Assembly (NCBI GenBank): GCA_965222655.1 | Contig: CBDCUP010000006.1 | Coordinates: forward strand, 558,001-622,000 | Direction of reading: 5' to 3' | DNA: 64,000 nt | DNA from: CAUZIZ01 sp965222655 | Lineage (GTDB): Bacteria; Acidobacteriota; UBA6911; RPQK01; JAJDTT01 | Part shown: in pieces, positions 25,137 through 34,361 of the stretch | Layout: each line of letters starts with the position of its first letter | Position numbering within the stretch: the stretch's first letter is position 1 | Notes under the pieces: model-generated | Told to the model about the DNA's origin: nothing | The model's input: the letters and a program-made list of their open reading frames with translations, nothing else | Databases searched by the model: none | Made by a program: the position numbers and the translations under genes

Positions 25137-26978
25137 TCAAACTTCCAAACCGACCGAACGCATCAGCTCGAGCGCGTTGCCCCGTTCGACCACACCGGGA
25201 CGAAGTTTGTAGTCGAAAAAGATCCGTCCGTTTGCCAACCGATCAGTGAAGTGGGCATTCTCCGCTCGCCCTCCCAGGTCGGTCGCGATCTGGGTCAGTG
25301 CCAGGTCGTGAGTGGTGACCAATCCAACTGCTCCGCTATCAATCAGCGCCCGGACCACCGCGGCGGCACCGATCTGGCGATCCCGTGAATTGGTTCCGTG
25401 TAGGATCTCGTCGAGCAGAAAAAAGACCGGCACCTCGCCTCCAGACGCTCCGATGATGGCCCGCAGCCGCCTCAACTCGGCGTAGAAATGCGACACGCCC
25501 TGCTGCAGGGAATCCACGATACGCATCGCGGTTCCCAGGACCACTGGGGAAACTCTCAACTGCCGGGCGCGCACCGGAGCACCCGCCAGGGCCAGGACGA
25601 CATTGACGCCGATCGTCCGAAGCAGCGTACTCTTGCCGGACATATTCGATCCACTGATCAAGAGAAGTCGCAGCTCCGATCCGATGGACAAATCATTACA
25701 AACGCTCTCAGATCGCGGAATCAAGGGATGTTCGAGCCCTATGGCCTCGAAGCATGGGCCGTCTTCGACGATCTCCGGAAAGGGATCCTCTGGATGTTCG
25801 TAGGCGTACCCGGACAAGGCCGACAGTGCCTCCATTGCCCCCAGTACTTCGAGCCACTGCGCTACGTTCGGACCAAACCGCAGGCGCCAACGTTCGAGCG
25901 CGAAAGTCAGCTGAGTGCCAGGCAGCAGCAAGCCCGCAATCGTTCGGAAGAATGGGTTCTTTCTCGACTGATCCGTCTGGATTAGCCGCACCAACCGTTT
26001 GAGGGTTCGTGAGGGCGTGCGCCCATCCGTGTCCAACCGCGCACGTAGATCACGCCATAGAGGCGCCTCGAACTCATCTCCCTCAACTCGCACAAAGATC
26101 AGGACGAGCGCCTCCAAATCCCGGGCAAGGGGATCCAGGTGGAGACGAACCTGACGAGCCGAGCGTAGAAACAAGGCCACGAGGCACACCGACAACAGAC
26201 TCGACACCAGCAGCGGTAGGGTTCCATCGAGAAAATTGCCACGGCCTGACTCGGGTCCAAGAAAGAAGGCGATCAGGTGGATAGACCAGTAGGAGCAGCC
26301 AGCCAGATTCGCGAGTGCTAGAATAGCTGCCATCAAGGCAGGCCATAGGGCATTCAAGTTCGCACGCTCAGCGGCCCAGGTCCGGAACCCCTCGAAGTCC
26401 ATCACCCTATCGATCCTGCCGCCAAGAATCGCCAGATCCTCACGGAGGTCCAGCTGATGGCGGAGTTCTTCGACCGTCCGCTGCCGCCGCCGAATCTCCT
26501 GGGGGTTGGCTGCCGAGCCCAGCCAGGTCGACAGCGTCCGCTGACCCTCTCTGGTCGGCGAGGTTGCCAGCAATTGGAAGAGCGAGCCCGAACCGTACAA
26601 ATCCAGGTCCGAGGAATAGAGGTGGTCCGCTTCGGCAAAACGCTCGCCCTTAGGACCTTGGCCGGCCCAGACGTCGTCAATGCGATCCAGGCCCAATCGA
26701 TAGTACACGGCGGCCACCTCAGCGTCGTTCCGACGGCGTTTGACCCGCTCGTGCAGGGCCGCGACGACCAGGAATGCGACGATCAACAGCAGAAGCCAGA
26801 TTCCGTCCCACGAGAGTTCCACAACGGTTTTCCAAGCCGCCACTGCCGCAGCCACGGCGATTGCGAATCGCAGCCAGCTAAACCGTGAGGAAACAATGGA
26901 CAACTGTCGGGCCAGGTTCTCGCGAGCCTCCAGCAAGCGGCTGTATTCCCCACGAGGCTCGGATTCGACGACGGGCAT
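25137..26978 (-). CDS. Membrane-anchored MutS family ATPase
   Basis: A 613-residue protein. Two hydrophobic segments near residues 37-75 (RFAIAVAAAVAAW, GIWLLLLIVAFLVVAALHE) and two more near 215-265 place it in the membrane. The C-terminal 200 residues are the MutS ABC-type ATPase: Walker A GSNMSGKSTLLRTIG, Q-loop/signature region FYAELRRLR, Walker B VFFLLDEILHGTNS with the DRQIG dimer motif, and TTHD. MutS mismatch-binding domain I is absent. Such membrane MutS homologues are known in several phyla but their role is not established; I would not call it a mismatch-repair protein. Confidence 0.85.
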   Translation of the reverse strand: MPVVESEPRGEYSRLLEARENLARQLSIVSSRFSWLRFAIAVAAAVAAWKTVVELSWDGIWLLLLIVAFLVVAALHERVKRRRNDAEVAAVYYRLGLDRIDDVWAGQGPKGERFAEADHLYSSDLDLYGSGSLFQLLATSPTREGQRTLSTWLGSAANPQEIRRRQRTVEELRHQLDLREDLAILGGRIDRVMDFEGFRTWAAERANLNALWPALMAAILALANLAGCSYWSIHLIAFFLGPESGRGNFLDGTLPLLVSSLLSVCLVALFLRSARQVRLHLDPLARDLEALVLIFVRVEGDEFEAPLWRDLRARLDTDGRTPSRTLKRLVRLIQTDQSRKNPFFRTIAGLLLPGTQLTFALERWRLRFGPNVAQWLEVLGAMEALSALSGYAYEHPEDPFPEIVEDGPCFEAIGLEHPLIPRSESVCNDLSIGSELRLLLISGSNMSGKSTLLRTIGVNVVLALAGAPVRARQLRVSPVVLGTAMRIVDSLQQGVSHFYAELRRLRAIIGASGGEVPVFFLLDEILHGTNSRDRQIGAAAVVRALIDSGAVGLVTTHDLALTQIATDLGGRAENAHFTDRLANGRIFFDYKLRPGVVERGNALELMRSVGLEV

Positions 26979-27302
26979 GGTGCCACTCTTACGTCCGTAA
27001 TCAGGGATGTCAATAGATGTGCCGGATGGGACTGTTTGCAGCGCTTCCTAGTGCACAACGAGGAGGGTCTCGCCTTCTGGCACGCCCTGGGTTTCAGGAA
27101 ACATGCGGTATCACTCCGAGCGCCGTAGCTACGCCGGCCTGGAGACCACCGCTTCGAGGGAAACCGGCACTGCCGAGTATTCTCCCTCTCTGCTATACTC
27201 GCGTCGACTAATCCAAGACAAACACGTTTCGGCGATTGTCACCCCAGACTATGTTTGTTTCTTCTATGGGCGTCGTCGGGACTGCCACCGAGGAGATGTG
27301 TT
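26979..27302. other. Intergenic region between divergent genes
   Basis: About 320 bases that should hold promoters for the MutS-like gene and the kinase gene. It contains a partial match to the palindromic repeat (CGGCCTGGAGACCACCGC near 27137). Nothing else is recognised. Confidence 0.4.
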
Positions 27303-29992
27303 TTGACACGTTCTAAAGCAGCTACGAAAGAGCGGTCGGGCGAGTGGGAAAAGCGATACCGCACCCTCGTTGAGAAGGCCCCGCTGTGCATTCATGAAAT
27401 TGACCTCACGGGACATCTGTTGGCCATGAATCCAGCTGGCCTCGAAACGATGGGCATAGCGGAGGAGTGTGACGTCGTTGGAGTTCGTTTCCTCGATGTT
27501 GTTGACGAGGGGGCTAGAGACACGGTCGAGAAGCTGCTCAATCGCGGTTTTCGGGGGGAAACAACCGTGGGTGAGTTCATAGCATCTACTGGCAGAGGAC
27601 CGCGTCTATTCACGGTGACGTTCATTCCCGATCAGGACACTGAAGGAAACGTGGTCAAGCTGATCTGTTTCGCGCAAGACCTCACCGATCAGAGGCGTGC
27701 GGAGGCGGAGCTACGAGAGAGCGAGGAGCGTTTCCGGCTCATGAGCGATACGGCTCCCGTCTTGATCTGGATGTCGGGCATTGACAAGCTCTGTAACTAC
27801 TTCAACAAGGCTTGGCTCGAGTTTCGTGGCCGCACGCAGGAGCAGGAAGAGGGCAACGGATGGACCGAGGGTGTTCACCCGGACGACTTGGAGAGTTGCT
27901 TCGAGACCTACTCCAAGGCGTTTGATGAGCGGGTGGAATTCCGCATGGAATATCGTCTCAAGCGCCATGACGGTGTATATCGTTGGATTTTGGATCGCGG
28001 CGTTCCGAGATTCCAGCCTGATGGGAGCTTTAAAGGCTACATTGGCTCCTGCATAGACATCGCCGAATTCAAACAGGCGGAGCAGGAACAGCAAGAGGCG
28101 CACGATGAATTGGATCAACGGGTCAGAGAACGAACCAGGGAGCTGGAAAATGCTCATGAGGCGCTAAAGGCCGAGGTCCAAGAGCGTCGCCGGGCCGAGG
28201 AGAATCTGCGAGCCGGCGAAGCTGACCACCTGGCAGTGCTCAATGCGATACCGGATTTAATCGTGACCTCTCCACCGCCTGAAGGCGGTGGATTCGACCT
28301 GCGACTAAAGTCGCCTAAAGACCTCGCCTCCGATGCAGGCGACTCGCTTGATCGCCTGTCTCACTCGGCTCGGCGCCCACTTCCCTGACTCGCCCAGCAA
28401 GCCGTACTCTAGCCTCTTACCTTCCCTACGCACACCGGCTTGCTGTCACAAGCCTCCTGAAGGCTTCGCCTAAAGGCGAGGGGGTTCACCCATCCCCGAG
28501 TGGGACCCTAAGGGTTGACCGCAAGGGACGTTTTCTAGACTTCATACCCGCAGAAAACTTCCCACTCGCTCCACCAAAAGATTTCCTGGGCAAGACCCTG
28601 TTCGATTGGCTGCCGCCCAGCGTGGCGCACCCGGGCATGGAGTGTCTGGAGCGGGCCTTGCAGTCTCACGAATCAGAAGTCTTTGAGTGTTCGCTGGACG
28701 TGGGCGGTAATTCCTTTCATTACGAGGCTCGGTTCGTGCCCTGTAGGCAACATGAAGTGCTGATTCTGGTTCGCGATATCACCGGGACCAAGCAAATGGA
28801 AGAAGAAAGGCAGCGACTTGAGGAACAGCTTCAGCACGCCCAGAAACTGGAGAGTCTGGGTGTCCTGGCCGGCGGAATCGCCCACGACTTCAACAACCTC
28901 TTGACGGGTGTTTTGGGCAACGCCGAGATCGCCTTGATGGATTTGCCGCCCGAGGTACCCGCCCGGACGCAGCTGCAAGCCATCTCGACTGCAGCTCAGC
29001 GGGCGGCCGAACTGACCAAGCAAATGCTTGCCTATTCCGGCAAGGGCCGATTTGTGGTCCAGCACCTGAACCTCTCGACGCTGGTAGAGGAGATGGCCAA
29101 TCTGCTAGAGGTGTCAATTTCCAAAAAGGCGGTTGTGTCCTACGACTTTGCTCGGGACCTTCCCCCAATTGAGGCGGACGCAACGCAAATCCGTCAGATC
29201 ATCATGAATCTCATGACCAACGCTTCGGAGGCTATCGGAAACACGAGTGGTGCCATTTCGGTAGGCACAGGTGTCATGGAGGCAGACCGTCCCTACCTGT
29301 CAGAAACCTATCTGGACGAGCAACTGCCCGAGGGGTTTTACGTCTACCTGGAAGTTTCCGACACCGGTTGCGGATTCGAAAAAGAGACAATGGAGAAACT
29401 TTTCGACCCTTTCTTCACCACGAAGTTTACGGGAAGAGGCCTGGGTTTAGCCGCTGTCTTGGGGATTGTGCGAGGACACGGGGGAGCAGTGAAGGTCTCC
29501 AGTGAACCGGCACGTGGGAGTACGTTCCGGGTCTTGTTCCCATGCTCGGAGGAAGCGGCTAAGGCTCCAACCCAGGCAACCGTTGGGGATGAGAGTTGGC
29601 GTGGGAGCGGCACGATTCTGGTCGTTGATGACGAAGAAATCGTCCGGCGCGTCACGAAGATGATGCTCGAGAGCCTTGGTTTCACGGTCCTGATGGCTCA
29701 GGACGGGCGCGAAGCGCTCGAGGTCTTTCGCCGCCGTGCAGACGAGATAGCGCTAGTAGTGCTGGACCTCACGATGCCGTACCTGGATGGGGAAGAAACG
29801 TTACGGGAACTGCTGCGCATCCGTCCGAATGTGAAGACAATTCTATCCAGCGGCTACAACGAACAGGACCTCACTGACCGTTTTGCCGGCAAAGGTCTAT
29901 CTGCCTTCATCCAGAAACCCTACAGGCCCGACCAACTCAGGAAGCGGGTGCGCCAAGCGCTCGAGGGAAACTCCGGCAACGAGCCTACTTGA
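27303..29992 (+). pseudogene. PAS-PAS-PAS hybrid histidine kinase gene split by a 245-bp insertion
   Basis: The start TTG 27303 has GAGGAG 7 nt upstream. The first part (27303-28262) encodes two PAS domains (EKAPLCIHEIDLTGHLLAMN; FRLMSDTAPVLIWMSGID with its PAC LKRHDGVYRWILDR) and a coiled coil, and stops in the insertion at 28386. The second part (28508-29992) continues the third PAS (LRVDRKGRFLDFIPAENF) and carries HisKA (GGIAHDFNNLLTGVLGNAEI), HATPase (DTGCGFEKE, GRGLGLAAVLG) and a receiver domain with VLDLTMPYLDGEE. Both parts are exact multiples of three, so removing 28263-28507 restores one 814-residue protein. As written, the kinase half lacks its sensor and a proper start. Confidence 0.75.
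28263..28507 (+). mobile_element. 245-bp hairpin-rich insertion, IS200/IS605-derived candidate
   Basis: It interrupts the kinase frame between ATC (28260-28262) and CTA (28508). There is no target duplication. A strong hairpin lies near the left end (CCACCGCCTGAAGGCGGTGG, 28272-28291) and GCGACTAAAGTCGC follows. Near the right end are GCCTCCTGAAGGC, CGCCTAAAGGCG and a weaker CCCA/TGGG hairpin. Subterminal hairpins without target duplication are the hallmark of IS200/IS605 ends and of the short non-autonomous derivatives called PATEs. No tnpA or tnpB is present. Assignment to that group is inference. Confidence 0.55.
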
Positions 29993-30152
29993 CCCATCTA
30001 TGAACTTTTCATCGACCCAGGGGCTCTAGCTGATGCATGACCGCCTCCTTGCCCTTTTTCTAAACCCACTGCGGTCGAACTGATCATTGGTACCCCGGAG
30101 CATGCCTCCGGCAGAGATTTCAGGAGGACGTGAGACGAGGCGGTCAAACCTA

Positions 30153-30341
30153 GCCCGCATTTCTCATCGCTGGTCTACTGCGTCGCCGCAATCATCCGCC
30201 CTGGCTGTGTTTCGCTCCGTCGGCCTCCTCGACGTACTGCACGAGTACGACTGCGGGGGCTCGCCACGAGTGGTCTCGGTCGCAAGCCTTACCAGGACGG
30301 CCCTTGCGGCGCCTCGCTACGACAAGCATGAGAAATCCGGG
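30153..30341 (-). mobile_element. 189-bp MITE-like element, family 1, copy 2
   Basis: The reverse-complement copy of 4916-5104 with the same length and ends, flanked by CTAG on both sides (30149-30152 and 30342-30345). It lies in the intergenic region (29993-30417) between the kinase and the hydrolase. The rest of that region shows nothing recognisable. Confidence 0.8.
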
Positions 30342-30417
30342 CTAGCTGAAGGGTGCGCTATACTGCCTTTCGCGAATCCGATACGAGGATGGACTGCGAG
30401 GAAACGAGCTCCCAGGC

Positions 30418-31266
30418 GTGACAATTAGCGAGTCTTCAATGGGCCTCCGGTTTCGTGCCTATGGCAGCGAAGGCCCCCTGGTCGTGCTCTTGCACGGCGG
30501 CCCTGGAGCCCCTGGATACATGGCCCCCGTGGGTCAGCGTCTGGCGGCAGCTTCCTTTCGAGTTTTCGAACCATTTCAACGGCGGAGCGGTGCGGCGGCG
30601 CTTGGCGTCCACCAGCACGTTTCCGATCTAGCCACATTCATCGATGCCGAGGGGCCTCAATCGCCTCCCGCTATTGTCGGTCATTCCTGGGGGGCAATGC
30701 TGGCTCTTTGCTTCGGATCCGAATTCCCGGAACTGGCCACTGCACTGGTCCTTATTGGTTGCGGTACCTTCGATGCAAGGTCACGAGCGGAGTACAAGAC
30801 ACGGGTCGCCGCCCGCACCCCTCCCGACTTCGAGTCCAAGCTCGAACACATTTCCACGGAGATTGAAGACCCGGATGAGCGCTTTCGGCGTCTCGGAAAT
30901 CTCTTGCTGCCAGTCTACTCCCACACTCCGACCGTCCAAAGAATGCTGGAGCAGGAATCGACGTTTGCCGGGATCTGCTGCGACGCGGCCGGCAATCTGG
31001 AGAGCTGGAACGACATGCTTCGTCTCCAGGCGGAGGGAATTCTTCCAGCCCGATTCTCCGCGATCAAGGCCCCTGTGCTCATGCTCCACGGAGCGGACGA
31101 TCCACACCCCGGCCCGATGATCTTCGCCAGCTTGGATCCCCACGTCCGCCATCTCGAGTACCACGAGATAGAGTCCTGTGGTCACTATCCCTGGCTCGAA
31201 TCAAAGGCTGGGCCTGAGTTTGAAGACTCCCTGCTGAGCTGGCTCGGCCAACAGATCGTCACCTGA
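30418..31266 (+). CDS. Alpha/beta hydrolase
   Basis: A 282-residue protein with the full catalytic layout: oxyanion motif LLHGGPGAPGY near residue 24, nucleophile elbow VGHSWGAMLAL near 90, Asp in VLMLHGADDPHPGP near 225 and His in ESCGHYPWLES near 262. The HGGPG motif and lid region resemble proline iminopeptidase-type hydrolases, but the substrate cannot be told. The GTG at 30418 is the furthest start; ATG 30439 is an alternative. It has no signal peptide, so it is cytoplasmic. Confidence 0.85.
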   Translation: MTISESSMGLRFRAYGSEGPLVVLLHGGPGAPGYMAPVGQRLAAASFRVFEPFQRRSGAAALGVHQHVSDLATFIDAEGPQSPPAIVGHSWGAMLALCFGSEFPELATALVLIGCGTFDARSRAEYKTRVAARTPPDFESKLEHISTEIEDPDERFRRLGNLLLPVYSHTPTVQRMLEQESTFAGICCDAAGNLESWNDMLRLQAEGILPARFSAIKAPVLMLHGADDPHPGPMIFASLDPHVRHLEYHEIESCGHYPWLESKAGPEFEDSLLSWLGQQIVT

Positions 31267-31407
31267 GCCGTAGGAAGCCCACCCGGGATGGCGAAAACCC
31301 CTCGCCATCGGGCAAAGAGAGCAAATCCGCGAAGCACCCGAAGTCCCGACAGGGGGGCGATAGTGGAAGCTCCGAGCAAAGGGAGAGGCGGTAGAGTCGA
31401 TCGGGGA

Positions 31408-31483
31408 CGTGGCTTTGGTCTCCAGGCCGAAGTAAAGCTGTCGGGCTGGCTCTAAGCACGGCGGCCTGGAGGCCACCGCCACG
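31408..31483. repeat. GGTGGCC-type palindromic repeat, copy 3
   Basis: GTGGCTTTGGTCTCCAGGCC faces GGCCTGGAGGCCACCGCCAC. It is a degenerate copy of the palindromes at 15542 and 24675, located just after the hydrolase gene. Confidence 0.55.
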
Positions 31484-31533
31484 AACACGATGTGTCACAC
31501 GATTCCCTCAACACCCGTAGCTGCGCGGCATTC

Positions 31534-32352
31534 TCAAGGGACCTGGAACGAGCCTGTGAACCGAAAGAGATGGCTCTGCCACTTCGAAAGGGGACTCCGT
31601 CCTGTTTGCTGAAAACGGACCAGCGCGGAGCGGGCATTCATGGACTTCTGATCTTCGACGGCAGGGTCCTGAAAGACGTACTCCAGCCCTCCCTTTGACT
31701 CTTCTTGAGCGTACAAGCGTAAGCATCCCAAAAGCACCGGTCGATCCAGGTCGAAGGGCACCCACTCCGTGCTTTCGAGAAGGCCTTCGTAGACAAACCC
31801 CGGGATTTCCTGACAAAGCCCGTGGACTCTCCGTTGTCCGTATTGGGAAGAGACACTGAGCAAGACAACCCCGTTCTCCACCAAGAACCTTCGACCCCCT
31901 CGGAGAACCTCCCTTCGGAATCCAAAGCCGTCATCCCCTTCGCTCGCTGGCGGGTTGGCAACGATGAAGTCGACTTTGCCCTCAAGATCATCCAGTTTCG
32001 CCGAGTCAGCATCGTCGATCGGGGAATAGGAATCCGAAAGCAGAACTTCGACCTTATCCCCAAGACCGTTCCTGGACACATTCTCGCGAGCTACGTCCAC
32101 GTTTGCTTCGAGGATCTCCAAACCGATTACCCTTTCGACTCGTCTGATTCTGGCAGCAGCTATCGCAAGGCATCCGGTCCCAGGCCCCCAGTCGATACCC
32201 ACGCCGCTGAGAAGATCTTGGTGCCGACAGATGCTTCTGAGCGCGAGCAAGCTCGCCGGCGTGAGCGAGAAGATCCCGGGTGGATGCAGAATTTCGATCC
32301 TGCCCAGACCCTGGGTTTCTTCGGCATCTAGAATGGTCCGGTCAGCTAGCAT
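31534..32352 (-). CDS. Class I SAM-dependent methyltransferase (PrmA/PrmC-like)
   Basis: A 272-residue protein. Motif I is GIDWGPGTGCLAIAAARI near residues 52-68, the acidic motif II end is VIGLEILEANVDVARENV, and motif IV is FIVANPPASEGDDGF, an NPPx loop typical of methyltransferases acting on nitrogen. It is related to the PrmA/PrmC/RsmC group; the substrate is unknown. Its start overlaps the end of the small upstream membrane gene by 11 bp, so translation is coupled. Confidence 0.75.
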   Translation of the reverse strand: MLADRTILDAEETQGLGRIEILHPPGIFSLTPASLLALRSICRHQDLLSGVGIDWGPGTGCLAIAAARIRRVERVIGLEILEANVDVARENVSRNGLGDKVEVLLSDSYSPIDDADSAKLDDLEGKVDFIVANPPASEGDDGFGFRREVLRGGRRFLVENGVVLLSVSSQYGQRRVHGLCQEIPGFVYEGLLESTEWVPFDLDRPVLLGCLRLYAQEESKGGLEYVFQDPAVEDQKSMNARSALVRFQQTGRSPLSKWQSHLFRFTGSFQVP

Positions 32353-32590
32353 CCTGACCCCGAGTCATATACTTGTCGTGAATGGGCATGCTGACCCGTA
32401 ACCGAACAATCTGAACGACGACCATACCAAGGCCGATCATGAACATACCCAGGGACCTCAGCATGACGGGCGGGTAGTCGGTACTTGAGAAAAGTGGATC
32501 GGCATCCAGTCCTGGTGCAAAGATGAGACCGATACCGCCCAGCCAGAGATAGGTCGCAAGATAGTAGAGACTGACCCTGGTCCTGTTCAT
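32342..32590 (-). CDS. Small membrane protein, unknown function
   Basis: An 82-residue protein with two clear hydrophobic segments (YYLATYLWLGGIGLIFAPGL and LRSLGMFMIGLGMVVVQIVR) joined by a DYPPV loop. It is first of a two-gene unit with the methyltransferase. I recognise the layout as a small conserved membrane protein but cannot name its role. Confidence 0.65.
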   Translation of the reverse strand: MNRTRVSLYYLATYLWLGGIGLIFAPGLDADPLFSSTDYPPVMLRSLGMFMIGLGMVVVQIVRLRVSMPIHDKYMTRGQDAS

Positions 32591-33201
32591 GGCGCTCCCA
32601 CCAATCCCTCTTCTCTGCGGCTGCGACGGCGTCCAGCAACTGCTGGAGTGCTCGAACGAGTTGTGGTTGCTCAGGCATCATTGAGGGTAAGCCCAGCCGT
32701 CTACTGGACTACTGGCAATCTAACGCTTGCGATTCTGCAGGTCCCTTGAAGTTGATCGGATCTTTCAGCGATGTCTGCCGAAACATGCCCGGCACTAGAA
32801 GTGACATTGGTATTGCCAGGAAGCCCTTGCCCCACTCTGGTTCAGATGCAACTAACTAGCCTATTGGGCATCCTCATATTGGTGGGAGAGTGAACTTGCT
32901 CTTACCTCCCAGGCTCGTGAGCTCGCCAAACTTCGGCGGGCTCACTGGTCTTTTGGCGGCGACCACCTGGCGCCATCCCCCGACACGTTAAACCATCCCA
33001 TCGATCTTGACGTCGTCCCCGCTATTCGGGAAGAAAGTTCAGGAAGCGGAGCCTCGCATGACTGCCTTGCTGTTGCAGCGCTTGTCGTTGGGAAAAAATT
33101 AAACCAGTGAAATGGTCCCCCATTCCTATGTAGAACTCGTGCCGATATACACAACCTAGCTGGAGGAGTCCCCTCTGATACCGAACTGAGCCCCTACTCC
33201 G
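32591..33201. other. Intergenic region, no gene recognised
   Basis: About 610 bases. Open frames around 32942-33154 on either strand show no known motif and no convincing ribosome site. I see no RNA gene or repeat of the families found elsewhere in the window. Confidence 0.4.
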
Positions 33202-33366
33202 TCACATCGAAGTCGAGATAGACTTCATCTGGTCCCGGAGCCTACGCTGTCTTCTCTGGAGAAACAGGAGAAAGAGGAAAAGGAGCGCAAAAATAGCGAC
33301 GTAGCCTGCGATAGCATACGCTGTCGTATCGGGAGTCTGGTTCTGAGCTAAAACCTGGCTAAACAT
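33202..33366 (-). CDS. CcmD-like small membrane protein
   Basis: A 54-residue protein. ATG 33366 has GGAGA 7 nt upstream. It has a short polar start (MFSQVLAQNQTPD), one strong membrane helix (AIAGYVAIFALLFLFLLFLQ) and a basic helix (RRQRRLRDQM). That is the architecture of CcmD, the small haem-exporter subunit, but no other ccm genes are nearby. The name is by shape only. Confidence 0.5.
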   Translation of the reverse strand: MFSQVLAQNQTPDTTAYAIAGYVAIFALLFLFLLFLQRRQRRLRDQMKSISTSM

Positions 33367-33459
33367 TGTCATTCTCCAATCGGCGGCCGAAGGGTTCAGA
33401 TGGGCCTTCTCCCAATTGCAGATCCGGTCCTACCGAATCTCACAGCCCGTTTCTAGCTT

Positions 33460-34020
33460 TCAGCGATAGGTTCGGGCAATTCGCTCATGCTCCTGGACCA
33501 CGCAGCCAAGAACCAACCTGAGCAAAGCCTCCACAATTGTAAAACTGATCCCATGCTCGGTCGCCAGGAACATGGCTCGACCAAGCTGTTTTCGCTCTCT
33601 ATCTGGATCCACCGCATCGAGATTGTTCTGTGCCTTGAAATGCCCGACTTCCCTGGTTACACAGAAACGCTTCACAAGATTCTCGGTGATCCCCCTATCC
33701 AGAGCTGCGATTTCTGAGCGCAGGGAGTCGATGCTCAGGTGTGAGGATGCTGCTCCCGGTGAGCCTTCCTGCTCGGATTTTGCGTGTTCGAATATCTCCG
33801 ACATGAATCCGTCAAGGAAGTCAGGCTCAAGCTTGCCCGCTGACAGTGTAAGGACCCGAGATCGAAGCTCCTCCTCCCGAGCCAGGTCCTCGACCCGGAG
33901 GCCAATCGATCTCTTGATAGAGCCTATCAGTCTGGTTTTCCGAAACCGTTCGGACAGCAGCGAGATCAGCGCTCCATCCAGGGAGTCGATCTGGGATCGG
34001 AATCGTTCCAGTTCTAGCAT
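33460..34020 (-). CDS. Tandem chorismate mutase (two AroQ-type domains)
   Basis: A 186-residue protein with two consecutive chorismate mutase type II helices bundles. Domain 1: ERFRSQIDSLDGALISLLSE, RLIGSIKRSIGLRVEDLARE (Lys and DxxRE). Domain 2: LRSEIAALDRGITENLVKRF, REVGHFKAQNNLDAVDPDRE (Lys and DPDRE). AroQ enzymes convert chorismate to prephenate for Phe/Tyr synthesis and act as intertwined dimers, so a covalent tandem is unusual. Domain 1 keeps most active-site positions. No aromatic-pathway gene lies next to it; the neighbours are a DUF3303 gene and a methyltransferase on the same strand. Confidence 0.75.
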   Translation of the reverse strand: MLELERFRSQIDSLDGALISLLSERFRKTRLIGSIKRSIGLRVEDLAREEELRSRVLTLSAGKLEPDFLDGFMSEIFEHAKSEQEGSPGAASSHLSIDSLRSEIAALDRGITENLVKRFCVTREVGHFKAQNNLDAVDPDRERKQLGRAMFLATEHGISFTIVEALLRLVLGCVVQEHERIARTYR

Positions 34021-34066
34021 GAACCCCGATGCGCCTTATTGTTCCAACTGCAGCGAGGCAAACACA

Positions 34067-34339
34067 TCATAGGTCTGGCGCAATCGCTTCGGCGGCTTCT
34101 TCAGACGTTCTCACCGGGACGATCTCGAACTGGACCAGATCCTCCCAGCTATCCGTCCATTTCTTCAGCACCGCTTCGTCCTTGGCTTCCATTACCTGGA
34201 AGCACTGCCGAAAGCTCAGGTCCACCCAGCTTGAGATGTACCGCACACCCTCTGGAGCCGTCCTGCCCTCGTCGCGGAGACGACGATACACGTCAACGGC
34301 CCCCGCCGTACGGAAATGCTCGATTACCATGAATAGCAT
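34067..34339 (-). CDS. DUF3303 domain protein
   Basis: A 90-residue protein that matches the DUF3303 pattern closely: MLFMVIEHFRTAGAVDVYRR, PEGVRYISSWVDLSFRQCFQ, and WEDLVQFEIVPVRTSEEAAE. It is a small alpha/beta (ferredoxin-like) protein of unknown function. It lies 22 bp downstream of the methyltransferase gene and 46 bp upstream of the chorismate mutase gene, so the three could be one transcript. Confidence 0.85.
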   Translation of the reverse strand: MLFMVIEHFRTAGAVDVYRRLRDEGRTAPEGVRYISSWVDLSFRQCFQVMEAKDEAVLKKWTDSWEDLVQFEIVPVRTSEEAAEAIAPDL

Positions 34340-34361
34340 GATTCAAACTCTCTGGCGATCA

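Noticed and set aside
28263..28507. CRISPR-like or riboswitch interpretation of the hairpin-rich insert
   Set aside because: No repeated units, and it lies inside a coding frame rather than in a leader.
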